The notes: generated by a model not told the origin, from the letters alone. Shown: positions 1 to 6,957, counted from the first letter of the stretch. The stretch: 9,885 bases of DNA from Balneolia bacterium (GCA_003566395.1 PXDL01000595.1:1-9885), one strand, 5' to 3'. A program made the numbers and translations.

Positions 1-263
1 CCGGCCACATTCACCACAAACTCTTCGGTTTCGGTGATATTCATAAAAGTGTCTTTCTTCTGCCTGCCTTTTTTGTAGCGGACCGGAAAGAACACAATTA
101 TCATTGGATTGAAGCAGGCGATGGTGTAAAATGAAAAGGGTGCCAGATTCAGGTTTCCATTCTTGTCCTGAGTGGACACAAAGGCAATCGGGCGCGGAAT
201 GACCGATCCGATTAACAGCTTATACCGATCTTTCCCGCTAATCTCTCCAGGATTTATATGCAT
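1..263 (-). CDS. Flavin reductase-like (FMN-binding split barrel) protein, C-terminus cut by window edge
   Basis: This is the N-terminal 87 codons of a gene that runs off the left edge, starting at the ATG whose complement is at 261-263. The translation begins MHINPGEISGKDRYKLLIGS and continues with IPRPIAFVST, then NLAPFSFYT, CFNPM and KKDTFMNI. These are hallmarks of the flavin reductase-like/DIM6-NTAB family, in which a split beta-barrel binds FMN. The part that would show the rest of the flavin site is missing. The start is preceded by an A-rich stretch and no clear Shine-Dalgarno site, as is common in Bacteroidota-like genomes. It lies 97 bp downstream of hmgA on the same strand, but a hairpin terminator lies between them, so it may have its own promoter (a weak TATCAT-like element lies near 283-288). 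Members of this family often sit beside homogentisate pathway genes in Bacteroidota, but their role there is not established. The family call is firm; substrate and role are unknown. Confidence 0.82.
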   Translation of the reverse strand, partial: MHINPGEISGKDRYKLLIGSVIPRPIAFVSTQDKNGNLNLAPFSFYTIACFNPMIIVFFPVRYKKGRQKKDTFMNITETEEFVVNVA

Positions 264-302
264 GTTTTTTTTGATGTTAAATATGATAAAGTCTGCCGGT
301 TG

Positions 303-341
303 TAAACAAGAAAGCCCGACCAGTTACGGCCGGGCTCTCTC
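303..341 (-). terminator. Rho-independent terminator downstream of hmgA
   Basis: Read on the minus strand, the arms at 328-335 (GCCCGGCC) and 314-321 (GGTCGGGC) pair fully if one G-U is allowed, around a six-base loop at 322-327. Pairing can extend outward to about 14 bp with further G-U pairs. The stem is followed by TTTCTTGTTT (304-313). The hairpin begins about 20 bp after the hmgA stop codon. The plus-strand reading has no T run, so termination is expected for minus-strand transcription only. It should separate hmgA from the downstream flavin reductase gene at least partly. Confidence 0.7.
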
Positions 342-359
342 AAAAAGCGATGACTTTTT

Positions 360-1517
360 TTACGCGTGGTCTATCCAGGAATACGGATAGTGACCGTCAT
401 CGAGTTCCTTTGCGGCTTCGGTCATGTGCAGCGGACGGAACGTATCGATCATCACCGCGTATTCATCGGTTCCTTCCTTGCCGATGCTCTTCTCAACCGT
501 GCCGGGATGCGGTCCGTGCGGAATTCCGCCGGGATGGTGCGTCAGCGAAGCAAACTCCACTCCTTTGCGGCTCATGAAATCGCCCTCCACATAGTAGAGC
601 ACTTCATCCGAATCTACGTTGGAGTGATTGTACGGAGCCGGAATAGCCAGCGGATGATAATCGTATTTTCGCGGACAAAACGAGCAAATCACGTAATTGT
701 GAGCCTCGAACGTCTGATGCACCGGCGGCGGCTGATGCACCCGGCCGGTAATCGGCTCGAAGTCCTTCATATTGAAAATGTAGGGATACAGATAGCCGTC
801 CCATCCTACCACATCAAGCGGGTGAAACTCAAAAAAGTAGTGATGAATACGTCCCTGTTTGCGGATTCGGACTTCATACTCTCCCTTCTCATCATGGAAA
901 ACCGGCTCGGACGGCACCCGGATATCGCGCTCACAAAACGGACTGTTCTCCATGAACTGACCCATATCTGAAATATAGCGCTTCGGAAAGCGAATCGGTC
1001 CGGTTGAATCCACAACCAGCATCCGGTTGTCTTCGGTGTTGAAATGAATCTTGAAGGTTGTTCCCCGCGGCACCACGATGTAGTCAAACGGCTTGAAATC
1101 GAGGCGGCCGAACTGGGACTGCATATAGCCTTCACCCTTGTGGATAAAGTAGATTTCGTCGTGTTCGCCGTTGCGGTAAAAATAGTTCATCTCCTGGCTG
1201 GGAAGGCAGAGCGAAATTTTGACGTCGTCGTTATACATTACACAAACCTGCCCGGAAACAGGATCGCCATGTGGTTTCATATTATTGGTAACCAAATGAT
1301 GATGACGAAGCAATCCTTCCTTCCAGGGTTTGATGACTATTTCCTTGCCCTGCTCCACTTTTTTTACCGTTGTAGGCGGATGATGATGGTACAGCAAAGA
1401 CGAGTTCCCGCTAAATCCTTCCGCCCCGAACAGCTCCTCGGTATATAATTCACCGTCTTTTCTGCGAAACTGCGTATGCCTTTTTTTCGGAAACTTACCT
1501 AATGAATGGTAATACAT
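360..1517 (-). CDS. hmgA: Homogentisate 1,2-dioxygenase
   Basis: This 385-residue protein should be the cytoplasmic Fe(II) enzyme that opens the ring of homogentisate with O2 to give maleylacetoacetate, the central step of tyrosine and phenylalanine breakdown. It shows two cupin halves. The C-terminal half carries the metal site: H298, then E305 with E-x6-G spacing (motif HSNVDSDEVLYYVEG), and H334 in HPGGIPHGPHPG, which fits P-x-G-x2-H. The H298 to H334 distance of 36 equals that of the human ligands H335 and H371. The N-terminal half (about residues 60-170) is the structural cupin and includes NGEHDEIYFIHKGEG. It is shorter than the roughly 430-445 residue proteobacterial and animal enzymes and resembles the compact form seen in Bacteroidota. 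The start is the first ATG of the frame, and no Shine-Dalgarno site is evident. It follows hppD by 92 bp on the same strand, so the two enzymes act in sequence and are probably coexpressed. The stop is TAA. Confidence 0.93.
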   Translation of the reverse strand: MYYHSLGKFPKKRHTQFRRKDGELYTEELFGAEGFSGNSSLLYHHHPPTTVKKVEQGKEIVIKPWKEGLLRHHHLVTNNMKPHGDPVSGQVCVMYNDDVKISLCLPSQEMNYFYRNGEHDEIYFIHKGEGYMQSQFGRLDFKPFDYIVVPRGTTFKIHFNTEDNRMLVVDSTGPIRFPKRYISDMGQFMENSPFCERDIRVPSEPVFHDEKGEYEVRIRKQGRIHHYFFEFHPLDVVGWDGYLYPYIFNMKDFEPITGRVHQPPPVHQTFEAHNYVICSFCPRKYDYHPLAIPAPYNHSNVDSDEVLYYVEGDFMSRKGVEFASLTHHPGGIPHGPHPGTVEKSIGKEGTDEYAVMIDTFRPLHMTEAAKELDDGHYPYSWIDHA

Positions 1518-1546
1518 AATGGTTCAATTGAATGTCTGATGGTTGC

Positions 1547-1600
1547 AAAAAACAGCATGAGCCGGAACAGCCCGGTTAAAGGCCGCCCGACTCAAGATGC
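1547..1600 (-). terminator. Imperfect hairpin plus T run between hppD and hmgA (possible attenuator)
   Basis: On the minus strand, about 10 bp past the hppD stop, GCAT (1597-1600) can pair with ATGC (1555-1558), and GAG (1591-1593) with CTC (1559-1561). A further three G-C pairs lie inside, with bulges and a large interior loop. The stem is followed closely by TTTTTT (1547-1552). It looks like a weak intrinsic terminator that would lower, but probably not abolish, readthrough into hmgA. No convincing promoter is visible in the 29 bp left before hmgA. The pairing is interrupted, so confidence is low. Confidence 0.3.
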
Positions 1601-1609
1601 TGAATTTAT

Positions 1610-2758
1610 TTACAGGTTGCCGCGCACTTCCTGCTCGCGCTCGATAGACTCGAACAGCGCTTTGAAGTTGCCTACCCCGAAACCACGCGCGCCTTTGCGC
1701 TGAATGATTTCATAGAACAGCGTCGGACGATCGGAAACCGGCTTGGTGAATATCTGAAGCAGGTAGCCCTCCTCGTCGCGGTCCACCAGAATGCCGAGCC
1801 GCTCCAGGTCGTCGATGTCCTCATCGATTTTGCCTACGCGCTCTTCAAGGGTTTTGTAGTAGGTAGTCGGGATGTTCAGAAACTCCACTCCGTTTTTTTG
1901 GAGCCTGGTAACCGTATCCACAATGTCGGAGGTAAGCATAGCCACGTGCTGTACGCCTGCGCCGCCGTAAAAATCAAGATACTCTTCGATCTGTGATTTC
2001 TTCTTGCCTTTAGCCGGCTCATTAATCGGAAACTTGATACGTCCGCGTCCGCCGGCCATCACCTTACTCATAAGCGCGGAATATTCGGTGGCGATGTCGT
2101 TGTCGTCGAAATGCAGGTACTGCGTGAAGCCGAGCACATCCTCGTAAAACTTCACCCATACGTTCATCTTACCAAGTTCTACATTACCCACGCAGTGATC
2201 CACAAACTCAATGCCCACTGATTCACCCTTCACAGGAAAATCTACGGCCTTGAATCCGGGGAAAAACATACCTTCGTACTTTCTGCGGTCAATAAAACTG
2301 TGGATGGTGTCGCCGTACGTACGGATAGCTGCGGCGGTAATGGTTCCGCCGTCGTCGGTAAACTCCTTGGGCTCCATAGCGCTCACGGCACCGCGCTTGA
2401 GGCACTCCTCGTAGGCTCCTTTCACATCTTTCACCAGCATGGCAATGTCTTTTACGCCGTCGCCGTGCTGACGTATGTGATCGGCAATTTCGGAGTCACC
2501 TGACAAAGGCGAGGTGAGAATCATGCGGATGTTTCCCTGCTCCAGCAGATAAGATGCCCGGTCGCGCACCCCGGTTTCGAGTCCGCGGTACGCAACCACG
2601 TTAAAACCGAAACAATTTATGTAGTAATGGGCCGCCTGCTTGGCATTGTTTACATACAATTCAACATAGTCAATATCGATTAGCCCGAGATGATCTTCAT
2701 ACTCTTTCTCGATCCGTCGGTCGAGAACTTCTCCTTCTTGTGCAGTCTTCATACTCAT
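1610..2758 (-). CDS. hppD: 4-hydroxyphenylpyruvate dioxygenase
   Basis: This 382-residue cytoplasmic Fe(II) enzyme converts 4-hydroxyphenylpyruvate and O2 to homogentisate and CO2, feeding HmgA. It has the two tandem vicinal-oxygen-chelate domains of the family. The N-terminal domain (about 25-160) begins GLIDIDYVELYVNN. The catalytic C-terminal domain (about 180-360) carries the 2-His-1-Glu triad: H188 in VDHCVGNV, H271 in GVQHVAML and E350 in LFYEIIQR. The C-terminal helix region with RKGARGFGVGNFKALFE, which closes the active site, is also intact. Length matches the usual 350-400. The start used is the upstream ATG of two in-frame candidates (2756-2758 and 2750-2752); neither has a clear Shine-Dalgarno site, so a two-residue uncertainty remains. 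The stop is TAA at 1610-1612. It is the first gene of the minus-strand cluster and diverges from pstS across a 212 bp spacer. Every ligand is present, so the assignment is firm. Confidence 0.95.
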   Translation of the reverse strand: MSMKTAQEGEVLDRRIEKEYEDHLGLIDIDYVELYVNNAKQAAHYYINCFGFNVVAYRGLETGVRDRASYLLEQGNIRMILTSPLSGDSEIADHIRQHGDGVKDIAMLVKDVKGAYEECLKRGAVSAMEPKEFTDDGGTITAAAIRTYGDTIHSFIDRRKYEGMFFPGFKAVDFPVKGESVGIEFVDHCVGNVELGKMNVWVKFYEDVLGFTQYLHFDDNDIATEYSALMSKVMAGGRGRIKFPINEPAKGKKKSQIEEYLDFYGGAGVQHVAMLTSDIVDTVTRLQKNGVEFLNIPTTYYKTLEERVGKIDEDIDDLERLGILVDRDEEGYLLQIFTKPVSDRPTLFYEIIQRKGARGFGVGNFKALFESIEREQEVRGNL

Positions 2759-2970
2759 GATTTTAAGATTTAGGTTGATTGCGCAAAAAAGCGCTTTTTC
2801 AATTCATTCATACTATTCAATATAATTAATTATGCACTTCTTTCATTCAGGGTGAGTACTTAGCGGATGTTAAGAGATGTACAAATGCCTGAGCTTTCCG
2901 TTTGAGCCTCACGGGGTAATACTGGCTTAATATTCCAGCCTCTAAAAATCTGTACCATTAATTCCTGTCA
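2759..2970. promoter_or_regulatory. Divergent intergenic region between hppD and pstS
   Basis: This 212 bp AT-rich spacer must hold the promoters of hppD (minus) and the pst operon (plus). Toward hppD, TATATTG at 2818-2824 (minus) is one mismatch from the Bacteroidota-type TAnnTTTG element and would give a leader of about 50 nt; a -33 TTG is not obvious. It overlaps the AT palindrome ATAATTAATTAT (2822-2833). Toward pstS, TAATATTC near 2928 with TTG near 2904 is a weak candidate. The heptamer CTGTCAT at 2965-2971 equals one half of the enterobacterial Pho box, and CTGTACC lies 15 bp upstream, but the spacing is not the canonical 11 bp. No open reading frame or RNA gene was recognised here. 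Confidence 0.45.
2786..2799. repeat. 14-bp perfect palindrome in the hppD leader
   Basis: AAAAAGCGCTTTTT is an exact inverted repeat lying 27-40 bp upstream of the hppD start codon, with a second GCGC just beside it at 2781-2784. In the RNA, the two GCGC blocks could pair across a six-base loop. It could be an operator or a small leader hairpin, but half of it is simple A/T runs, so chance is a real alternative. Confidence 0.35.
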
Positions 2971-4137
2971 TTGATTAATCAATCGAGCTTTTTCGTTTTG
3001 GTACGCAACTTTCTATACATCCTCATCTTTACCTGCCTGAGCATTTCCCTGCTTACCTCCTGCGGCGAAATCGATCCCGACCGTACGCCCGCCGATCAGC
3101 GTGTGGGAATTCTCGGAGCCGGGGCCACCTTCCCCGCTCCCCTGATTACCGCCATGGCCGACGATTACCGCGACCTCACCAAACGCCGCGTAACGGTCAA
3201 TTACCAGTCGATTGGCTCGGGCGGCGGAATTCGCCAGTTTATTGAGCAGACTGTCATGTTCGGTATGAGTGAGGCCTTTCTGTCAGATCAGGTGATGGAG
3301 GATATTGAAAGACAAACCGGCGGTAAAGCCTTCAATATACCGGTAACGCTGGCCGACGTCGTCCCCACTTACAACCTGCCCGGCATCCGTCAAAATCTTG
3401 TTTTCAGCGGTGAGCTTCTGGTCGAAATATTCATGGGAAGAGTCACCCGCTGGAATGATCCCAAAATCGCAGAGCTAAATCCGGACGTCCGCCTGCCCGA
3501 TACAGCAATTACCGTAGTTCACCGTTCAGACGGCTCCGGAACAACTAATATCTGGACCAGCTACCTGAGCCGTGTATCCGACGAGTGGAGAGGCCGCGTG
3601 GGGTTTGCCACAAGCGTTAACTGGCCGACCGGCATCGGCGGAAACGGTAACGAAGGCGTAGCGGGTGCGGTCATCAATACACCCGGAGCCATCGGGTACA
3701 ATAGCCTTTCCTACGCCGTGCTGAATAACATGAGTTACGGTTCGGTCATTAATCAGGCGGGTAATATCATAAAGCCGAGTTTCGAAGCCACCACCGAAGC
3801 CGCCAATATCGAATTGCCCGACGACACCCGGATTTTGTTTACCAATACCCCCGCAGAACACGGATACCCGATTGCCGGTTTCGCCTGGATGCTGGTATAT
3901 GAAAACCTGGATCACAATAATGCGATCTCCTCCCGGAGCGAGGCCAAAGAACTTATTCGGTTTTTGGTATGGTGCATCACCGAAGGTCAGGTTTTGTCCC
4001 ACCCGCTGGGGTTCGCCCGTATTCCTGATACGGCTCTGGAGAAAAATCTCGTCATGATTCGACAGCTAAAGTGGGAAGGGGAACTCATAGGTGAAGAAGT
4101 TCTTGATGAAGTCGATTTTGAAAAGCTGCCCTCCTGA
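2971..4137 (+). CDS. pstS: Phosphate ABC transporter substrate-binding lipoprotein PstS
   Basis: This 388-residue protein should bind inorganic phosphate outside the inner membrane and hand it to PstC-PstA. A hydrophobic signal segment (about 14-29) ends in the lipobox LTSC, so C31 is the likely lipidated first mature residue. Binding-site motifs align with E. coli PstS: GAGATFPAP (T53, F54), GSGGG (S83) and HRSDGSGTT (R185, D187, S189, G190, T191). At the position of E. coli D56 the protein has E101 (FGMSEAFLS). No ATG is available: the frame opens after a stop at 2959-2961, and the candidate starts are TTG 2971 and TTG 2998. The second gives a tighter 22-residue signal peptide and cannot be excluded. 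The C-terminal region AGFAWMLVYENLD followed by an R/K-rich helix is also typical. It is the first gene of the pst operon; 55 bp separate it from pstC. The stop is TGA. Confidence 0.93.
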   Translation: MINQSSFFVLVRNFLYILIFTCLSISLLTSCGEIDPDRTPADQRVGILGAGATFPAPLITAMADDYRDLTKRRVTVNYQSIGSGGGIRQFIEQTVMFGMSEAFLSDQVMEDIERQTGGKAFNIPVTLADVVPTYNLPGIRQNLVFSGELLVEIFMGRVTRWNDPKIAELNPDVRLPDTAITVVHRSDGSGTTNIWTSYLSRVSDEWRGRVGFATSVNWPTGIGGNGNEGVAGAVINTPGAIGYNSLSYAVLNNMSYGSVINQAGNIIKPSFEATTEAANIELPDDTRILFTNTPAEHGYPIAGFAWMLVYENLDHNNAISSRSEAKELIRFLVWCITEGQVLSHPLGFARIPDTALEKNLVMIRQLKWEGELIGEEVLDEVDFEKLPS

Positions 4138-4192
4138 GAACAAGTCTGTAATAGTGGAATGGATTTTTTGAACCACACCTCAACCCTTGTAC

Positions 4193-5197
4193 ATGAAGTC
4201 TGATTCAAAACAGCCCCGCGATACCGAAGCCGGGGAGCAAAAGCACAAAATAGGCATTGCATACCTATGGCTGGGTGACCGGATTTTCAAAGTTCTCGTT
4301 GTGCTGCTGGGTATAAGCATCATAATGCTTGCCCTGGGCATGGCATGGGTCTTGTATTCCGAGGGAAGCGATGCCTTAAGCGAATTCGGGTTTTTCACTT
4401 TTATCAGCAGCCGTGTTTGGGACCCGGCTGTTCAGCTTGTTTTCGGAGCCTGGCCTTTCATCTTCGGCACGCTCGTTACCAGCTTTATGGCTCTGATCAT
4501 CGCCTTTTTCCCGGCTCTGGCCGTTGCCATATTTTCCGCCGAATATGCCCCGCGCCGGCTGGCCGCAATCATCGATAATCTGGTGCAGCTGATCGCCGCA
4601 ATTCCGAGCGTGGTTATCGGTATCTGGGGGATTTTCGTTCTCGCCCCCTGGCTGCGCGATACCATTTATATGCCCATTTTCGACTGGACGGCCATTAATT
4701 TTCCCGAGTTACTTCCCGTTTTGGGAAACCCCATCGGTTACGGCATGGCTACGGCCACCATTGTACTGGCCGTTATGATTATCCCTTATACTACGGCTTT
4801 GGCTAAAGACGCCATCAAAGCCGTCCCTAAAGATCAGCGTGAAGCTTCGTGGGCGCTGGGGTCCACCCGCTGGGAAGTCATCCGCATGGCCGTTTTACCC
4901 TATGCCAGGGGCGGTATCATCGCGGGAGCTATTCTTTCACTGGGGCGGGCTATCGGTGAAACCATGGCCGTTGCTATGCTTATAGGAAACAAAAATACGC
5001 TTCCGTTTTCCATATTCGGAGCCGGCGCAACAATGCCCTCGGTTATCGTAAATGAGTTTCGGGAAGCCGTTGAAAGCCTCCACCTTTCGAGTCTTATGGC
5101 TATCGGCTTTGTGCTTTTTCTGATCGCCCTGATCGTAAACCTTACCGCTTCTTACATCAACCGCAAGCTTTCGATCGGAGGGAATCAGATTCTATGA
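4193..5197 (+). CDS. pstC: Phosphate ABC transporter permease PstC
   Basis: This 334-residue inner-membrane protein forms the phosphate channel together with PstA. About six hydrophobic segments are visible, near residues 33-55, 88-114, 127-152, 183-203, 240-265 and 299-320. The cytoplasmic coupling (EAA) loop that contacts PstB lies at about 217-236 (EASWALGSTRWEVIRMAVLP), followed by the PstC-like GRAIGETMAVAMLIGN. A hydrophilic N-terminal extension of about 30 residues precedes the first membrane segment. I chose ATG 4193 over an in-frame TTG two codons upstream (4187) because it is a standard start; neither has a visible Shine-Dalgarno site. It sits between pstS and pstA, and its last four bases overlap the pstA start (ATGA at 5194-5197), which implies translational coupling. 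Nothing appears damaged. Confidence 0.94.
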   Translation: MKSDSKQPRDTEAGEQKHKIGIAYLWLGDRIFKVLVVLLGISIIMLALGMAWVLYSEGSDALSEFGFFTFISSRVWDPAVQLVFGAWPFIFGTLVTSFMALIIAFFPALAVAIFSAEYAPRRLAAIIDNLVQLIAAIPSVVIGIWGIFVLAPWLRDTIYMPIFDWTAINFPELLPVLGNPIGYGMATATIVLAVMIIPYTTALAKDAIKAVPKDQREASWALGSTRWEVIRMAVLPYARGGIIAGAILSLGRAIGETMAVAMLIGNKNTLPFSIFGAGATMPSVIVNEFREAVESLHLSSLMAIGFVLFLIALIVNLTASYINRKLSIGGNQIL

Positions 5198-6057
5198 AAA
5201 GCATGCGGCGCAGAGAAATTCATAACAAGATGATGGAAGGGGTGCTCGTGGTTGCTACCGTGCTGGTGCTGTTACCCCTGCTCATCATCGTTGGTCACGT
5301 ACTCGTCGAAGGGGTCGGTGCCCTGAATTCCGACTTTTTTACCCAGGAACTTGGCTCTCCGTCCCGTGCCCTCCTCGATCGCCCGACCGGCCTTGTACAT
5401 ACCATCATCGGCACGGTGGTGGTTGATCTGCTTGCCCTCGCCATAGCCGTGCCCATCGGTATCGGAGCCGGGATGATGCTCTCCGAATATCCCGAGCACC
5501 TGCTCAACCCCACCCTGCGCATCATGAACGACACCCTGAACGGAATGCCCGCCATCCTGAAAGGCCTCTTCGCATTTGTACTGATCGTAAAACCCATGGG
5601 TACTTTCTCCGGACTTGCCGGAGCCGTAGCGCTTAGTTTTGTGATGATTCCCATTATCGCCCGGGCTACCGAAAGCGCCCTGATGGCCATCCCCTGGACG
5701 ATTCGCGAAGCAGGCCTCGCCCTGGGAATACCGAGATGGCGAGTGGTGATCTCCACAGTAATGCCCGCAGCCAAAATCGGAATGGTAACCGGACTCTTAC
5801 TTGCCTTTGCCCGCGCCGCCGGTGAAGCTGCTCCGCTGCTGTTCACCTCTTTCGGAAACAACTACCTGCCGGATCACTGGCTCGGATTTATTTTTAATCC
5901 GGTAGATACCCTTCCCCAAAGACTTTACAGCCTGGCCATCAGTCCGTATTCCGAATGGCACAGCATGGGCTGGGCGGCGGCTATCGTTCTGCTCGCTTTT
6001 GTAGTACTCATTTTTATTATTGCCAGAGTTGCCACCCGCGACCGCATGAAACTGTAA
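5194..6057 (+). CDS. pstA: Phosphate ABC transporter permease PstA
   Basis: This 287-residue inner-membrane protein is the second half of the phosphate channel. Hydrophobic segments lie at about 15-37, 68-95, 119-134, 137-155, 195-216 and 258-278. The EAA coupling loop is at about 171-191 (REAGLALGIPRW, ending at P191), followed by FARAAGEAAPLLFTSFGNN, which is typical of PstA. The periplasmic stretch between the first two membrane segments holds SPSRALLDRPTG, close to the family pattern. The ATG overlaps the pstC stop by four bases, and pstB begins 11 bp after the TAA stop. Length is within the usual 280-300. Together with PstC it should form a heterodimer docking on two PstB subunits. Confidence 0.94.
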   Translation: MKSMRRREIHNKMMEGVLVVATVLVLLPLLIIVGHVLVEGVGALNSDFFTQELGSPSRALLDRPTGLVHTIIGTVVVDLLALAIAVPIGIGAGMMLSEYPEHLLNPTLRIMNDTLNGMPAILKGLFAFVLIVKPMGTFSGLAGAVALSFVMIPIIARATESALMAIPWTIREAGLALGIPRWRVVISTVMPAAKIGMVTGLLLAFARAAGEAAPLLFTSFGNNYLPDHWLGFIFNPVDTLPQRLYSLAISPYSEWHSMGWAAAIVLLAFVVLIFIIARVATRDRMKL

Positions 6058-6068
6058 TCAACCGTTGT

Positions 6069-6914
6069 ATGTCTGATTCATCTGAAAAAACCGCATCAGA
6101 AAAGCCACAAGCCGGGACCGGCAAGGCTGGAAAAGCTTCTCTTGAAGCGATGGCTTCCCGCGCCCGTTTGGAGACCCGCAATCTGACGGTCAAGTACGGA
6201 AGTACGGTCGGTGTCGAGGATATTAACATCCCGATGTGCGACAATTCGGTTACCGCTCTTATCGGCCCTTCCGGCTGTGGAAAGACCACTTTTCTGAGAG
6301 CACTCAACAGAATGCACGACCTTACCCGCGGTGCCTCCATTGAAGGAAAAGTACTGCTCGACGGAAAAAACATTTACGATGACGATGTGAATCCGGTGAT
6401 TATCCGCCGAAAGATCGGCATGGTTTTTCAGAAGCCAACCCCCTTCCCCACCATGAGTATTTTCGATAATGTGGTGGCGGGGCTTAAGCTGGTGGGAATC
6501 CGAAACAAAAAAGTGCTTCAGGAAACCTGTGAAAAAGCACTCCGTCAGGCCGCCCTGTTCGATGAAGTCAAAGACCGTCTTAAAACTGCGGCCGTAAGCC
6601 TTTAGGGCGGTCAGCAGCAGAGACTTTCCATTGCCCGTGCCCTGGCCATCGAGCCGGAAGTGTTGCTGATGGATGAACCCACAAGCTCGCTCGACCCACA
6701 GGCAACGCTGCGCATTGAGGAGCTGATACAGGAGCTGAAAAAGCATGTTACCATTGTAATCATTACCCATAATATGCAGCAGGCGGCGCGGGTGTCCGAC
6801 CATACCGCCTTTTTTTATATGGGTAAGCTGATTGAGATGGACGAAACCGATAAATTGTTTACCAAGCCCGGAAAAAAACAGACCGAGGATTACATCACCG
6901 GCAGGTTCGGGTGA
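6069..6914 (+). pseudogene. pstB: Phosphate ABC transporter ATPase PstB, interrupted by an in-frame TAG
   Basis: This frame encodes the ATPase that powers phosphate import: 281 codons counting an internal TAG at codon 179 (6603-6605). Before it are Walker A GPSGCGKT (66-73) and the Q-loop Q121 (VFQKPTPFP). After it come GGQQQRLSIARALA, Walker B VLLMDEP (D202, E203), the D-loop SLD (207-209) and H-loop H234 (ITHN), ending in a TGA stop. The TAG falls exactly on the serine of the ABC signature LSGGQ (SL-TAG-GGQQQR). Both sides are in the same frame, so one substitution (for example TCG to TAG) explains it; no indel is needed. If translated literally, the product is a 178-residue fragment lacking signature, Walker B and H-loop, which cannot hydrolyse ATP. 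The start is ATG 6069, 11 bp after pstA; an in-frame upstream extension into pstA is not a real start. About 40 residues of Lys/Ala/Ser-rich sequence precede the ATPase core, longer than in E. coli. A sequencing error, a true nonsense mutation or readthrough are all possible. Confidence 0.88.
6603..6605 (+). other. In-frame amber codon at the ABC signature serine of pstB
   Basis: The codons read GTA AGC CTT TAG GGC GGT CAG CAG CAG. The intact motif would be LSGGQQQ, so TAG replaces a serine codon, most simply TCG by one C-to-A change. None of the other complete genes here ends in TAG (their stops are TAA or TGA), and no other gene in the window has an internal TAG. A GGAAG with eight bases before ATG 6669 could allow re-initiation, but the product would lack Walker A and the signature. 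Confidence 0.95.
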
Positions 6915-6957
6915 GGCCGGATTCTTTCAACCATATTCATTCCATGATCTGACACGT

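Noticed and set aside
366..971. 201-residue open frame on the plus strand opposite hmgA.
   Set aside because: It is the reverse reading of a well-supported dioxygenase gene and matches no family I recognise.
2822..2833. ATAATTAATTAT palindrome as a specific operator.
   Set aside because: It contains only A and T in an AT-rich promoter region, so such symmetry is easily produced by chance.
3250..3260. Second CTGTCAT heptamer, inside pstS.
   Set aside because: About one copy of any heptamer is expected by chance on both strands of this window; it lies in coding sequence with no partner at 11 bp.
5295..5861. 188-residue open frame on the minus strand opposite pstA.
   Set aside because: Its Ala/Arg/Ser-rich composition is that of a reverse-frame shadow of a membrane protein gene; no motif or independent signal supports it.
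6603..6605. TAG as a pyrrolysine codon.
   Set aside because: The position demands serine, not an unusual amino acid, and no Pyl machinery is visible; error, mutation or serine suppression is far simpler.
6096..6803. Long open frame on the minus strand opposite pstB (235 residues).
   Set aside because: It is antisense to a clearly recognisable ABC ATPase, has no recognisable domain, and arises from codon bias in the real gene.
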